A stretch of DNA of 64,000 nucleotides from CAVZVZ01 sp963778895 (GTDB taxonomy: Bacteria > Actinomycetota > Acidimicrobiia > Acidimicrobiales > Acidimicrobilacustridaceae), in NCBI GenBank assembly GCA_963778895.1, contig CAVZVZ010000005.1, forward strand, positions 1,612,001-1,676,000. The letters run 5' to 3'. Shown piece after piece: positions 38,487 through 48,665 of the stretch (the stretch's first letter is position 1; each line of letters begins with the position of its first letter). Made by a program: the position numbers and the translations under genes. The notes under the pieces were generated by a model. That model worked only from the letters and a program-made list of their open reading frames with translations, did not search any database and had not been told where the DNA came from.

Positions 38487-40710
38487 TCAACCCGCGGCGC
38501 GGATGCTCACCGGGATGCCGTTCACGGCGGCGTTTCCCGACACGACGTCGACGAAGGTGCCCGGCGCCAGCACGTTGCTGTTCACGCCGGCGTGCTCGCG
38601 AGCGATCGATAGGCGGGTGCCGACCTTGTCGTGACCCCAACCGTGGGGCATCGAAACGACGCCTGGCTTCATCTCGTCGCTCACCTCGGCCGGCACGTCG
38701 ATGCTGCCTGCCTCGGAGGTGACGGTCACCAGCTTCCCGTCCTCGATCCCGTACCGGCGCGCGTCGTCGGGATGCACCAGCAACGTGCACCGATCCTTGC
38801 CCTTCACGAGCACCGAGACGTTGTGCATCCACGAGTTGTTCGACCGCAGGTGACGGCGGCTGGTGAGCACGAGATCGTCGGCCGGGCGCCCGAGGCGTTC
38901 GGCCAGGCGTGGGAGATCGTTCGTGATGAAGGGTGGCGCAAGGATCACCCGGCCCGACGCCGTAGCCAGGACCTCGTCGAGGCGCGGCACCATCGGCCCG
39001 AAGTCGACACCGTGCGGCCGATCCTTGAGCTTGTCGAGCGTGATGCCGTCGGGGTTCTCGCCGTAGCGGTCGCCGAACGGGCCGGTGCGCAAGGTGAGGT
39101 CGAGCATGCGCTCGGGACCACCGTGGTCGTACTGCTCACGTAGCACCGCGCCGTCGAGTCCTTGTGTCGAGGCCAGGACGTCGAAGAAGCCATCGTCGAT
39201 CGCGGCGACATCGACATCATTCGCCGACTCACCGAGACAGGCACCCGCGAGACGAATGAGGATCTCCCACTCCTGCGGCCGATCGGTTTGCGGGAAGACC
39301 GGTGGTGAGTAGTTCGCGACGCTGCCGACGGCGAAGCCGAGGATGAGGTCGTCGTGGTGCGCCTGCTCGAGGGCGGAGAGGCCGGGAAGGATCACATCGG
39401 CGTGGCGCGTGGTCTCGTTGAGCCAGTTGTCGACGCTGATCATGCAGTCGAGCGTCTCGAGCGCGGCGTCGAGGCGATCGCCACCGGGCGTCGACAGCAC
39501 GGGGTTGCCGGCGACGGTGAAGAGCGCCTTGATCTGGCCATCGCCCGGCGTCGCGATCTCCTCGGCGAGACACGACACGGGCACGTGGCCGAGCACCTCG
39601 GGCGCGCCGCGCACGCGGCGTACGCCACCGGCCGAAGTTGGCCACCCCTTCTTCGAGACCCGGCATCGGAAGGTCGGTGACGGCCCAGGCGGTCGGCTTG
39701 GAGAACATCAAGCCGCCGGGCACGTCGAAATGTCCGGTGAGGATGTTGACGACATCGACGAGCCAGCTGGCGAGCGTGCCGAACTCCTGGTTGCACAGAC
39801 CGATGCGGCCGTACACCACTGCCCTCTCGGTGGCGGCGAGTTGCCGAGCGAGCTCACGGGTGCGCGCCGCGCTGATGCCGGTGATCGACTCGACGCGTTC
39901 AGGCGCCCAGTCGGCGACGAGCGATTCCACCCTGTCGATGCCATCGAAGATCTCGGGACGGTCGACGCGCACGAGGTCCTCGGTGAACAGCACCTGCGCG
40001 ACGGCGAGCAAGAACGCAGCGTCCGTGCCGGGCGTGATCGGCAGCCATTCGTCGGCCCGCTCCGCGGTCCCCGTGCGACGTGGGTCGATCACGATCACCT
40101 GACCGCCACGTTCGCGGATGCCATCGATCTCGCCCATCACGTCGGGGCACGCGAGGAGTGATCCTTGCGACGCGTGCGGGTTGGCGCCCATCACCACGAG
40201 GAAGTCGGTGCGCTGGATGTCGGGCACGGGGATCTTCCACATGCCGCCGTACATCAGGTGCGAGCTGACGTTCTTGGGCCACTGGTCGACGGTGCCGGCC
40301 GAGTAGATCATCGGGATGCCCGACAGACCGATGAGGATGCCGATGTAGCGGCTGAGGCTCATGTTGTGCGCGAGGGGGTTGCCGACGTACGCCGTGACCG
40401 CTTCGATCCCGTGCTGCTCGATCACCGGCGTGAGCAGTTCCGAGCACCGAGCGAACGCTTCTTCCCAACTCACCTCGCGCCATTGGTCGCCGTCGCGCAC
40501 CATCGGTTCGCGCAGGCGATCGGGGTCGTGGTGCAGGTGACCGAGCGTCGTGCCCTTGGGGCAGACGTAGCCCTTGCTCCACACGTCGTCGCGGTCGCCG
40601 CGGATGAGCTTCACTTGCTGGTCCTCGACGTGGACCTCGAGGCCGCACATCGCTTCGCAGAGCGGACAGGTACGCAGATGGATCTTGCGCTCCGGCGTGT
40701 CGATCGTCAT
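38487..40710 (-). CDS. Molybdopterin oxidoreductase (formate dehydrogenase/DMSO reductase family; apparent frameshift near 39620)
   Basis: Cytoplasmic bis-MGD enzyme. The N-terminal 4Fe-4S motif is CPLCEAMC ... VCPKG. MGANPHASQGSLLAC and VIDPRRTGTAERADEW bind the cofactor, and the C-terminal MopB domain ends LAPGTFVDVVSGNAAVNG. The frame breaks after FGRWRTPR; inserting one CG restores VRGAPEVLGHVPVSC and 741 residues. ATG (MTIDTPERK) is chosen because the Fe-S motif follows after 15 residues. There is no twin-arginine signal, so it should be cytosolic. The substrate is undetermined: formate or another two-electron donor or acceptor. Confidence 0.88.
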
Positions 40711-40750
40711 GTCCGAAGCGTAGAGCCGTAGGGACGGGCGATCCCTTTGA

Positions 40751-41281
40751 CTAGAAGCGCCAGCGGGTGGCGCCGCCGGGTTCGACCGTGAGGAGAGCGG
40801 TGGCCGCGTGCGGTTCGAGGCGGTAGACGAACCAGGGCGGTGCGCCGGCCGAAGGTGCGCTGAACTCGGCCGTGAGCGCGGTGCCCGACTCATCGACGCG
40901 GCACGGCCAGCCGCCGGCCGCCCAACGTTCCGCCATGGCCGCGACCGTCGGCGGGTCGGTCACGAGCGTCGCCTCGCCGTCGACCACGAGGTCGAACTCG
41001 TCGGCGGCGACGCTGAGCGTGCAGCGCGGGTCGCGGGCGAGGTTCCGGCCCTTGCGCGTGGATTTGCCGGTCTCGAACCAGAAGGTGCCATCGACCCAGA
41101 TCGCGCCGATGCCGGTGACGTGCGGGCTGCCGTCGGTGTTGATCGTCGCCAACCAGCAGGTGTGACGGTTCGGGCCACCGGTTTCGGGAGCCTGGCTGAG
41201 ACCTTGATCAAGACGACGCTCGATGCGGCTCCAGTCGATCGGGGGCGACTCGTACAGGTCAGCAAGATTCGTGGCTTCCAT
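40751..41281 (-). CDS. Pyridoxamine-phosphate oxidase-like (PPOX class) flavin/F420-type protein
   Basis: A 176-residue split-barrel protein: TCWLATINTDGSPHVTGIGAI, WVDGTFWFETGKSTRKGRNLA and RDPRCTLSVAADEFDLVVDGEA are standard for the PPOX/F420-dependent family. It could use FMN, F420 or heme-type ligands; the family cannot be narrowed without profiles. The ATG (MEATNLADLYESPP) is taken rather than an extension upstream. It is minus strand, 40 bp from the oxidoreductase start, and divergent from tRNA-Gly. Confidence 0.85.
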   Translation of the reverse strand: MEATNLADLYESPPIDWSRIERRLDQGLSQAPETGGPNRHTCWLATINTDGSPHVTGIGAIWVDGTFWFETGKSTRKGRNLARDPRCTLSVAADEFDLVVDGEATLVTDPPTVAAMAERWAAGGWPCRVDESGTALTAEFSAPSAGAPPWFVYRLEPHAATALLTVEPGGATRWRF

Positions 41282-41368
41282 GACGATTTCGACTGTAGGC
41301 ATCGGCAGGAATCATCGGCCTCGATGGGATACCCGTACAACGCCACCGCTAATCTGACCGGCGGTTCT

Positions 41369-41439
41369 GCGGGTGTAGTTCAGCGGCAGAACATCAGCTT
41401 CCCAAGCTGAGAACGCGGGTTCGATTCCCGTCACCCGCT
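41369..41439 (+). tRNA. tRNA-Gly (anticodon CCC)
   Basis: A cloverleaf folds cleanly: acceptor GCGGGTG pairs with CACCCGC, the D-arm follows TA, the anticodon stem TCAGC/GCTGA encloses TTCCCAA (anticodon CCC, for GGG codons), and the T-arm is CGGGT-TCGATTC-CCGTC. The discriminator is U. CCA is not encoded. A strong hairpin follows. Confidence 0.92.
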
Positions 41440-41452
41440 CTCGCTCGATGCG

Positions 41453-41493
41453 AAGGCCCAGGTGAGCCGCGAGATCCGGCGCCTGGGCCTTTG
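41453..41493 (+). terminator. Terminator after tRNA-Gly
   Basis: AAGGCCCAGG pairs perfectly with CCTGGGCCTT across a 19-nt loop and ends in TTT, giving a rho-independent-type hairpin 13 nt after the tRNA. Confidence 0.8.
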
Positions 41494-41669
41494 TAGTTCG
41501 AAGCGGCCCTGCGCCATACCTATTGCATGAGCGTCGAGATCTGTTGGTTACTTATCGACATTCTCAGTGGTTTAGTCAGTAGGCCGTTCGCGACGTCGTG
41601 GACGGGCCCGCCGTGGGGCTGGCATTCTCGACGAGGAATGTCCGGTTGTGAACTACTCACGGCAAGGTT

Positions 41670-42512
41670 GTGCCGAAGATGACGGACGCGCCGGAGTTCA
41701 TCAGAGCCTTGCGCAAGTCACCTCGACCAGAGCAACAGCTCGACGGCGGGATCGCGAACGCGGGCAACGTCGTCCGCGTCGGTCCACATGTTCTTCGTCC
41801 CTCGAGTCCGCACTCGGGTTCGATTCACGCGTTCCTACGGGCGGTGAGAAGCGGGGGATTCGAGGGCGCCTCGTCACCGGTCGGAATCGACGAGGACGGA
41901 CGCGAGCGCCTCGTGTTCATCGATGGCGACGTCCCCCTGACGCCCTATCCGGATTGGAGCCAATCCGACACCGCGCTGGCGTCCATCGCCAGGCTGCTAC
42001 GCGGGCTCCACGACGCCGCCCGCGGCTTCGACGCTCGAGGATTCACGTGGGACAACGCCCTCGCTGACCCCGCGGGCGGCACGCTCGTGTGCCATAACGA
42101 CGTGGAGCCTTCGAACGTCGTCTTCCGCGATGGCATCGCGGTTGCGCTGCTCGACTTCGAGTTCGCGGCCCCTGGCCGCCCCGTGTACGACCTGGCCCAG
42201 TTCGCCCGCCTCTGCGTACCGATCGACGACGATTTCGACCAGGCCCGGCTCGGCTGGCGACCCGTCGACGGGCCGGCACGGCTACGACTCGTCGCCGACA
42301 CCTATGGACTGGGTCGGGACGGGCGGGCGGAACTGCTCACCGCGATGAACGACGCGATCGACCGCATCGAAGCGGCCGTCCGCCAGAGCGTCGACGCCGG
42401 GAACCCGAACGCCATCGCGATGTGGAACCGGACTGGTGGCAGCGAGCGCTTCGAACGTCGCCGGCGCTGGTGGATGGACCACCACGATCAGTTCGCCGCC
42501 GCCCTCGCTTGA
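41670..42512 (+). CDS. Aminoglycoside phosphotransferase-like (APH/choline kinase family) protein
   Basis: A 280-residue small-molecule kinase of the APH fold. The catalytic loop is LVCHNDVEPSNVVF (His-Asn-Asp) and the metal-binding segment is ALLDFEFAAPGRPVYDLA. The N-terminal part is short of a canonical glycine loop, as in many APH-like proteins of unknown substrate. GTG and ATG (9 nt later, MTDAPEF) are possible starts. A role in antibiotic resistance is not implied. It is convergent with the RIO kinase gene; the stops are 7 bp apart. Confidence 0.82.
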   Translation: MPKMTDAPEFIRALRKSPRPEQQLDGGIANAGNVVRVGPHVLRPSSPHSGSIHAFLRAVRSGGFEGASSPVGIDEDGRERLVFIDGDVPLTPYPDWSQSDTALASIARLLRGLHDAARGFDARGFTWDNALADPAGGTLVCHNDVEPSNVVFRDGIAVALLDFEFAAPGRPVYDLAQFARLCVPIDDDFDQARLGWRPVDGPARLRLVADTYGLGRDGRAELLTAMNDAIDRIEAAVRQSVDAGNPNAIAMWNRTGGSERFERRRRWWMDHHDQFAAALA

Positions 42513-42518
42513 GGTGAG

Positions 42519-43281
42519 TCACCACGTGAGCTCCCCGAGTAGCAGCGCGAACAACTCCTCGGGATCGCGCTCGAGGCCCTGGCGGCCGAACCAGGTGGTG
42601 ATGTTCGCGACGTCGCGGTGCAAGAAATCGAGGCCCATCGGGTTGGCGGCGATGTCGATGGCCTGGGGGAAGTCGATCATCCACAGCTCGTCGGCCCACC
42701 ACAACAGGTTGTAGGCGGAGAGGTCGCCGTGGGCGTAACCCGCGGCGACCACTCGCCCGAGGTTGACCACCAGCTGGTCCCAGATGGCATCGAGCAGCGG
42801 GACCGCGAGGGCGTAGGCGCGCGAGGGTCGACGCCGCCTCCGCGAGGTCCCCGACGTACTCCATGTCGAAGTGGTCCTCGGCGAACATCACGGGATACGG
42901 CACTCGCACGCCGGCTTTCCACAGCACGCTCATCACGTCGTGCTCGTGGTTGGTCCAGCGCTCCTGCAGGAGCGCCTTGCCGTGGGTGGACATGCGCTCC
43001 ACCGCTCGCCGGTCGCGGCTCTTGCGGAACTGACGACCCTCTCGGTAGGTGACGTCGTTGCGGAACTGCGAGGCGCGCTGCACGCCCATCGCATGGAGGA
43101 CACCCTTCTCGGTGACCTCGCGCGGTAGGTAGAGCTTGCGGGCCAACAGGCACCGTCCGGTGGGGCCGGTGCGCTCGACGAGCGACACCTGGGCCTCCTT
43201 GCCGGTTTTCAAGACGCCGAGGTCGGTGTCGTCGTACGGCTCGGGGACGAGCCAGACGGGTGGATCGCGGTGGTCGGACAC
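42519..43281 (-). CDS. RIO-type serine kinase (apparent frameshift near 42812-42832)
   Basis: A bacterial RIO kinase: VLKTGKEAQVSLVERTG (nucleotide loop), LLARKLYLP (Lys), YPVMFAEDHFDMEYVG, YAHGDLSAYNLLWW (catalytic Asp) and WMIDFPQAIDIAAN (metal Asp). The frame breaks after AEAASTLAR; inserting CG into the CGCGCC run restores AYALAVPLLDAIWDQLVV and gives 254 residues. The GTG start gives MSDHRDPPVWLVPEP. The function of bacterial RIO kinases is poorly known; ribosome-related roles are established for the archaeal and eukaryotic ones. Confidence 0.85.
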
Positions 43282-43543
43282 TGGTCCTCCGGGTTCGAGA
43301 TGATCAGGAGCAGAGATCCCGGATCGACGAACCCGCGGCGAGAGCCGACAGGCGCAGGCCTACCGCGAGGCGCGGGCGCGACCGGGAGATGAGGGTGCGT
43401 GACGTGCAGACATGGCCTCGAACCTCCCTTGGTCGACGATGCCGCACCGGATCCGGCGCGGTCCGAATAGGCAACCATTTCCGGAAGGCGTTGTCGACCG
43501 CATTCCTCAGGACCCTCCCGCCCAGTACGGGCACTATGGAGGG

Positions 43544-44413
43544 ATGGTCGGCGGCGATGACGGATCCCGACAGGAGACGACGAACCGCGAGGTTCTCGAG
43601 TCGGTGAGTCAGTTTCTGGGCGGTCCCTCCGACGACGGGGACGGCTGGACGTTCGCATTTGGCGAGCACCTCGAGAGCAACTGGGGTGCCGTGTACGGCG
43701 GTGCGCTCGCGGCAGGGATGCTCTCCGTCGCTCGATGCGCCGCGCCGGCATGCTCTCCCCGTTCGCTGCACATCCAACTCGTACGGTCAGTGCCGCGCGG
43801 ACGTTCGTACGCAACAGCAACAGTGCGTCACATCGGTCGGACCGTCGCGACCGTTGAAGTCGACCTGTACGACCGGCGTCGCAAGCTCGCGGCGATCGCT
43901 CTCGTCACCATGGTTACTCCCAGCGCAGTCGAGACGGCCTATCACCACACGACGGCGAGGTCCTTCGATGTGCGCACCACCCCATTCGAGACTCCGCCGC
44001 TCCGTGCTCCGATGCAGAGGTCACTCCATACGCTTCGCGAAGAAGACGGGGTCTATCTCCGCGCGTATGGCGAGAAGGTGCGAACGAATGTCGATGGAAC
44101 GAAGTCGCCGATCGGGACCATCACCGTCCCCTGGGACAACCTCGAGTCCACGGGACCCGAAGTTGCCTGTCTCGCAGCCGATCCGATGGTCGCGACGGCG
44201 GTGCTCCAAACCTTTGTCCCGGTGGAGGTTCTCGGCCCGAACCCCGACCTGTCGCTGCGCTTCACCACCGCGCCCGCCGCGAGAGTGGTCGAGACCTCTG
44301 GAACGGTGCTGTCCGTCCAACAGGGAACCGCGACGGTAGCCATCGAGGTCCAGGCGGGCGGCCACCAACTCGCACATGGGCTCGGCACCTCCTTGCTCCT
44401 GCCCCCGAGATAG
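43544..44413 (+). CDS. Acyl-CoA thioesterase II-like double-hotdog protein
   Basis: A 289-residue protein with tandem hotdog domains: NWGAVYGGALAAGMLSVA at the first helix and SLHIQLVRSVPRGRSYATAT after it. The second half carries DNLESTGPEVACLAADP and LSLRFTTAPAARVVE. It fits the TesB/fungal-like acyl-CoA thioesterase group, likely cytosolic. The start is uncertain: the ATG used lies directly after a GGAGG sequence, too close for normal spacing, so translation may begin upstream in the same frame. 260 bp of non-coding DNA precede it after the divergent RIO gene. Confidence 0.75.
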   Translation: MVGGDDGSRQETTNREVLESVSQFLGGPSDDGDGWTFAFGEHLESNWGAVYGGALAAGMLSVARCAAPACSPRSLHIQLVRSVPRGRSYATATVRHIGRTVATVEVDLYDRRRKLAAIALVTMVTPSAVETAYHHTTARSFDVRTTPFETPPLRAPMQRSLHTLREEDGVYLRAYGEKVRTNVDGTKSPIGTITVPWDNLESTGPEVACLAADPMVATAVLQTFVPVEVLGPNPDLSLRFTTAPAARVVETSGTVLSVQQGTATVAIEVQAGGHQLAHGLGTSLLLPPR

Positions 44414-44472
44414 GGCGAGACCAGCGGCACGACTTCCGTGAAGTCTCCACGCGCCTCGCGCGCCTGGTCAGG

Positions 44473-45552
44473 TCACGGTGTGATCGTCGAGTTGGTCACG
44501 ACGGGCGAACCGCTCCCGAAGAAGAAGACCCCGGGCGGGATGGCCGGCTGCTGGAAGTAGTCGTTCGGGTTGCGCTGCAGCGTCGAGCTGTCGATGCTCA
44601 TGGTTCCGGTGAGATCGTTGCTGACGAAGAAGATGGCCCCGCCGAGCTCGTTGGCGTGGTTGTCCTCCATGATCGTGCCCGCCACGTTCAACTGCATCGT
44701 CCGGCCGTCGTTGTAGATGGCGCCGCCAAGCCCGCCGCCCGGCGTGCCTGCTCGCATTGGATTGCCGCCGTTACCGACCGCGGTGTTGAAGCTGAAGATG
44801 CTGTTGAGCACCGTCCACGAAACCCAGACGCTGCTCAGCGCGCCGCCGTTGGAGCACGAGTTGCCGTCTCCTGCGGCGCCGCCGAAGGTGCTGTTCACCA
44901 CGTAGACAGGCAGCCCGTTGTACTGGCTCAGCACGCGCACCGCTCCGCCGCCGAGGTCCTGCCCGGTCGGCTCGCAGATGTTCCGGGTGAACTTGCTGTT
45001 CACGATGCGGACTCGGCCGCCGCGAACATAAACGGCGCCGCCGCCGCTCCCACCGCCGGCTGCGGCTGGCTGACCGATGGCGTTGCCGTCGGTGAAGGTC
45101 AGGTTCTGCACCACGAGCCGCGGGAAGTTCTGGTTGGTGCAATCACTTCCGGACTGCAGTCCGAGCGCGGCCTCGCACGTGTTCATGTACAGGATGCGGC
45201 GCTGGCCCCCACCGCTCAAGGTCACCTTCCCGCCGCCATCGATGACGATGTCGGGTCCCGTGAGGTTCCGGATCTTGGCCGTCTCGGTGAGCGTGATGGT
45301 GATGGGGTTCGGGCCGCAGTTGAACGTGATGATGCCGCCCAGCGCGATCGCCGCCACCGTCGCCGCCGACGTGCAGCTGGCCGGCGTGCCGTCGCCGACG
45401 ATCCGGGTCGGATGCGACGTGTCGGCCGGACCGGCCCCGGGCGGGATCGGCGCATGGCCGTTCGGGTTGCCCGGGGCTACGGCGCATCCGGCGGCCAGGA
45501 CTGCCACCGCAATCGCGACCACCAGGGGAAGCCCGACCGTCTGTTTCCTCAC
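44473..45552 (-). CDS. Secreted lipoprotein with right-handed beta-helix repeats
   Basis: A 359-residue exported protein. The N-terminus is basic and hydrophobic, and ends in the lipobox LAAGC, so it should be lipid-anchored. Residues 60-350 are rich in Gly/Asn/Thr strands such as GGGAVYVRGGRVRIVNSKFTR, GGALSSVWVSWTVLNSIFSF and LGGAIYNDGRTMQLNVAGTI, typical of parallel beta-helix (pectate-lyase-like or polymorphic outer-surface) proteins. No catalytic residues can be named. The GTG start is chosen because it puts basic residues directly before the hydrophobic segment. Confidence 0.82.
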   Translation of the reverse strand: MRKQTVGLPLVVAIAVAVLAAGCAVAPGNPNGHAPIPPGAGPADTSHPTRIVGDGTPASCTSAATVAAIALGGIITFNCGPNPITITLTETAKIRNLTGPDIVIDGGGKVTLSGGGQRRILYMNTCEAALGLQSGSDCTNQNFPRLVVQNLTFTDGNAIGQPAAAGGGSGGGAVYVRGGRVRIVNSKFTRNICEPTGQDLGGGAVRVLSQYNGLPVYVVNSTFGGAAGDGNSCSNGGALSSVWVSWTVLNSIFSFNTAVGNGGNPMRAGTPGGGLGGAIYNDGRTMQLNVAGTIMEDNHANELGGAIFFVSNDLTGTMSIDSSTLQRNPNDYFQQPAIPPGVFFFGSGSPVVTNSTITP

Positions 45553-45650
45553 ACGACACGGTATCGACCCCCGACGGGCCGGCCTTGACATCCCGGAGTT
45601 GTGGCTTCCGGCCCTAGCGGCGCACTGATCCCGATGCGACGTTCATCGAC

Positions 45651-46493
45651 ATGAACTCGCCGCGTCGATGGCAGGTCATCCTGACCGCGATCTTGCTCGT
45701 CGTCGTGATCGCGGCGGTGGCCATCCTCATCGTTCGACGCAACGGTCCCGACCAGCAGGTGTCCACGGATACGACTGTGACGAGCGAGCCCGAGACAACC
45801 GGGACGACGCTGACGACGGCGCCGTCCACGGCCGTGACGGTTCCGGCGCGAACGGCGGCGGACGACCTCGCCGCGTTCTTCTCGGCCGCCGAGCGGCTCG
45901 ACCAACACCTGAAGACGGCGGCGGCGGGCATCAATCGTTCCATTGCCGCGGGCGACCCGAACGTCGATCAGGCGACAGTCGACGCCGTCAGTGCGGCTGA
46001 CGATGCCCTGGGCGAGGTCAGAGGTTCCATCCCTGCGGGGCTGGAGCCCGAGCTCCTCCGCGCCGTCCTGCTGGTCGAGAGCGAGCTGGTCTCGCGCACG
46101 TTCGCCATGCGGAACTACGGCTCGGTCTCGAACCCGGTGAGCGAGGTCGAGCCGTGCTTGCACAACGGGGCCGACGCCGCGGCTCGTTACCCCGCCGATG
46201 TCGCCGCGCTTCGCACGCTCGCCGATGCCTCGCCGCCGGTGGCCGTCGCCGCGCCCGACTCACGCGCGGCGGAGGAGCTTGCCGTGCGACTCGGCTGGAT
46301 CAACGAGCTCAACACCGGCTGTGACAGTTGCGGCGGCTACGTTGCCACCGATCTGCACGAGGTCACCCTGTACGACACGCCCACCTTCAACCCGGTCGCC
46401 GACAGGCCCGTCGACGGCCTGATCGACGACGTGGGCTTCTGGGCCTCGTTCGATGCGGACGCGGGCTGGAAGATTCAATTCGCGGCCTGCTGA
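45651..46493 (+). CDS. Uncharacterised membrane-anchored extracytoplasmic protein
   Basis: A 280-residue protein with one N-terminal membrane helix (residues 8-28, VILTAILLVVVIAAVAILIV) and a Thr/Ser-rich linker of about 40 residues. A helical domain follows, with four Cys in the C-terminal half (EPCLHNG, TGCDSCGG and a terminal AAC), which suggests disulfides outside the cell. I do not recognise the family. ATG start; divergent from the lipoprotein gene, and its 3' end overlaps the convergent permease by 19 nt. Confidence 0.72.
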   Translation: MNSPRRWQVILTAILLVVVIAAVAILIVRRNGPDQQVSTDTTVTSEPETTGTTLTTAPSTAVTVPARTAADDLAAFFSAAERLDQHLKTAAAGINRSIAAGDPNVDQATVDAVSAADDALGEVRGSIPAGLEPELLRAVLLVESELVSRTFAMRNYGSVSNPVSEVEPCLHNGADAAARYPADVAALRTLADASPPVAVAAPDSRAAEELAVRLGWINELNTGCDSCGGYVATDLHEVTLYDTPTFNPVADRPVDGLIDDVGFWASFDADAGWKIQFAAC

Positions 46494-47743
46494 TCAGCGG
46501 GTCCGACCCCTCGCCGGTGAGTGTCAATTCGTCGTGATCGACGACGTTCACGGATGGACCAGATGACCACCCCGGCGGCGAGCAGCACGGTGCCCCCGAC
46601 GACGCTGGCAACAGGTAACGAGAAGGCAAGCGTCACGCACCCGACCAGCCCGGCCAGCGCGAACGCTCGTGGCCACCGCCGCTGTTGAGGCGGCAAGGTC
46701 CACGCGGAAACATTGGCGATGGCGTAGTAGGCGAGCACTGCGAACGAGCTGAAGCCGATGGCGCCGCGCAGATCCACCACCAACACGGTCACGGCCACGA
46801 TGCAGCCGATAGCGATCTCGGCACGATGGGGAACCCGTCGGCGTTCATGGACAGCAGCCAGCCAGTGCGGCAAGTCGTGCTCGTCGGCCATGGCGAACGT
46901 TGTGCGGCTGACGCCAGCCAACAACGACAACAGAACGCCGAGCGCGGCAACAGCCGCGCCGACCTTGACGACAGGTTCGGCCCACGACCACGGCGACGCT
47001 TCCACGACGGCGCTCAAGGGCGCCGGTGTGGAGGCGAGCGTCCGAGCACCCACCGCCAGCAGCGCGGCGATGGCGACCGCGGCGTAGACGGCAAGGGCGA
47101 TGAACAACGCGAGTGGTATCGCTCGCGGGATCGTTCGGCGCGGGTCTCGTACCTCTTCGCCCAGGGTGGCAATCCGCGCGTACCCGGCGAACGCGAAGAA
47201 CAACAGCCCGCCGGCCTGCAGGATCCCGCGAGGCCCTCCCTCGAAGGGGTTGGCGAGGTTTCCGACGCCGGGATGCGACGCAACGGTCGCCGACACCACC
47301 GTCGCCAGCGATGCCAACACGACCACGAGGATCAAGCGGGTGAGCCATGCCGTCCTGGTGACACCGGCGAGATTCACCAGTGTGAGAAGCAGCACGGCGG
47401 CAGCCGCTACCGGTCGGCTCCAGTCCGGAGCGACGTACGCGGCGAAGGTCAAGGCCATCGCCGCACAACTCGCCGTCTTGCCGATAACGAAGCCCCATCC
47501 GGCGACGAAGCCCCACACGGGACCCAGTCGTTCGCGCCCGTACACATAGGTTCCGCCGGACGCCGGATACACCGCCGCCAACTGCGCCGACGAGACCGCG
47601 TTGCAGTACGCGACCACGGCGGCAACCCCCAACCCGACCAACAAGCCCGTTCCCGCCGCGCCAGCCGCGGGGCTGAGCGCCGCGAAGATTCCCGCACCGA
47701 TCATCGACCCCAGCCCAATGACGACCGCGTCGAACGTCCCCAA
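46475..47743 (-). CDS. APC-family amino acid permease
   Basis: A 422-residue integral membrane protein with about 12 helices. GLGSMIGAGIFAALSPA at the first helix and the FFAFAGYARIATLGEEVRDPRRTIPRAI segment are diagnostic of APC transporters. The transported amino acid is unknown. The start is a TTG (LGTFDAVVIG); an in-frame open extension upstream has no ATG or GTG, so the start is the weakest part of the call. It is divergent from the ArsR-reductase fusion across 115 bp containing an operator-like repeat. Confidence 0.85.
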   Translation of the reverse strand: MGTFDAVVIGLGSMIGAGIFAALSPAAGAAGTGLLVGLGVAAVVAYCNAVSSAQLAAVYPASGGTYVYGRERLGPVWGFVAGWGFVIGKTASCAAMALTFAAYVAPDWSRPVAAAAVLLLTLVNLAGVTRTAWLTRLILVVVLASLATVVSATVASHPGVGNLANPFEGGPRGILQAGGLLFFAFAGYARIATLGEEVRDPRRTIPRAIPLALFIALAVYAAVAIAALLAVGARTLASTPAPLSAVVEASPWSWAEPVVKVGAAVAALGVLLSLLAGVSRTTFAMADEHDLPHWLAAVHERRRVPHRAEIAIGCIVAVTVLVVDLRGAIGFSSFAVLAYYAIANVSAWTLPPQQRRWPRAFALAGLVGCVTLAFSLPVASVVGGTVLLAAGVVIWSIRERRRSRRIDTHRRGVGPADQQAAN

Positions 47744-47811
47744 CCGCCGCGCGAGTCGGCTGGACGGTTCTGAAGACGGAGGGCGTTGAGGCGGCGACCC
47801 TCGGAGATTAC

Positions 47812-47827
47812 ATCAATTTCATTTGAT
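47812..47827. promoter_or_regulatory. ArsR/SmtB-type operator
   Basis: ATCAA-N6-TTGAT is a perfect 5-bp inverted repeat with the CAA-N6-TTG core typical of ArsR/SmtB repressor sites. It lies 32 nt before the ArsR fusion start and 69 nt before the permease start, inside the only AT-rich stretch of the intergenic region, and could control both. Confidence 0.6.
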
Positions 47828-47858
47828 CTATTTGCCGGCTCGTGGATAGTCTCTGCCC

Positions 47859-48665
47859 GTGCACGAGTTAGGGGCCGATCGCAGCGGCGGGAACCCACCG
47901 GCGTTCATCCAGCTCGCGGCCCATCCGCTGCGCTGGTCCGTGCTCCAAGAACTCGCACACAGCGACAGAGCCGTCTCGGAACTGACCCAACTCGTCGGCG
48001 AACCGCAGAATCTCGTGTCGTACCACCTCCGACACCTCCGCGACGGCGGTCTCGTGTCGTCGCGACGCAGCTCGGCCGATGGCCGCGACGTCTACTACGC
48101 CATCGATCTCAATGCGTGCGAGGACAACCTCATGGCCGCCGGCCGGGAGCTGCATCCCGGGCTGTCACTCGTACCGATGCCTTCCGCCGCGCCACGTCGT
48201 GGGCGCTCGCGTCGCCGACCTCGGGTCTTGTTCCTGTGCACCGGGAACAGCGCGCGGTCCCAGATGGCCGAGGCGATGCTCGAACACCGGTCCAACGGCG
48301 CGGTCGAGGCCGCGAGCGCCGGCAGCCACCCGAAACCACTCCATCCCAACGCCGTCCGGGTCATGCGCAAGCGCGGGATCGACATCAGCTCCAACCGCAC
48401 CAAGCACCTGGACGAGTTCGCCTCGCGGCGCTTCGACCTCGTGATCACGCTGTGCGACCGCGTCCGCGAGGTCTGCCCCGAGTTCCCGCACCACCCCGAG
48501 CTCGTCCACTGGAGCGTGCCCGACCCCGCACGTGAGGGCGACACCAACCGCGCTTCGCTTCCCGCGTTCGAACGCACCGCAACGGAGCTGGAGACACGCA
48601 TCCGATTCCTCGTGCACCAGCTCGCCACAACGCCCGACAGGAGGCCAGAACATGCAACACGATGA
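47859..48665 (+). CDS. ArsR regulator fused to thioredoxin-type arsenate reductase (ArsC)
   Basis: A 268-residue fusion. Residues 15-105 are an ArsR winged HTH (HPLRWSVLQELAHSDRAVSEL, NLVSYHLRHLRDGGLVSSRR). After a basic linker, residues 121-260 are a low-molecular-weight phosphatase-fold arsenate reductase: CTGNSARSQ gives Cys127, and Cys199 and Cys206 (ITLCDRVREVC) complete the three-cysteine relay. The 72-residue and 7-residue spacings equal those of pI258 ArsC (10, 82, 89). The GTG start gives MHELGADRSG. It probably both senses and reduces arsenate. Arsenite efflux is not obvious; the divergent APC permease is not a known arsenite pump. It overlaps the VOC gene by 14 nt. Confidence 0.87.
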   Translation: MHELGADRSGGNPPAFIQLAAHPLRWSVLQELAHSDRAVSELTQLVGEPQNLVSYHLRHLRDGGLVSSRRSSADGRDVYYAIDLNACEDNLMAAGRELHPGLSLVPMPSAAPRRGRSRRRPRVLFLCTGNSARSQMAEAMLEHRSNGAVEAASAGSHPKPLHPNAVRVMRKRGIDISSNRTKHLDEFASRRFDLVITLCDRVREVCPEFPHHPELVHWSVPDPAREGDTNRASLPAFERTATELETRIRFLVHQLATTPDRRPEHATR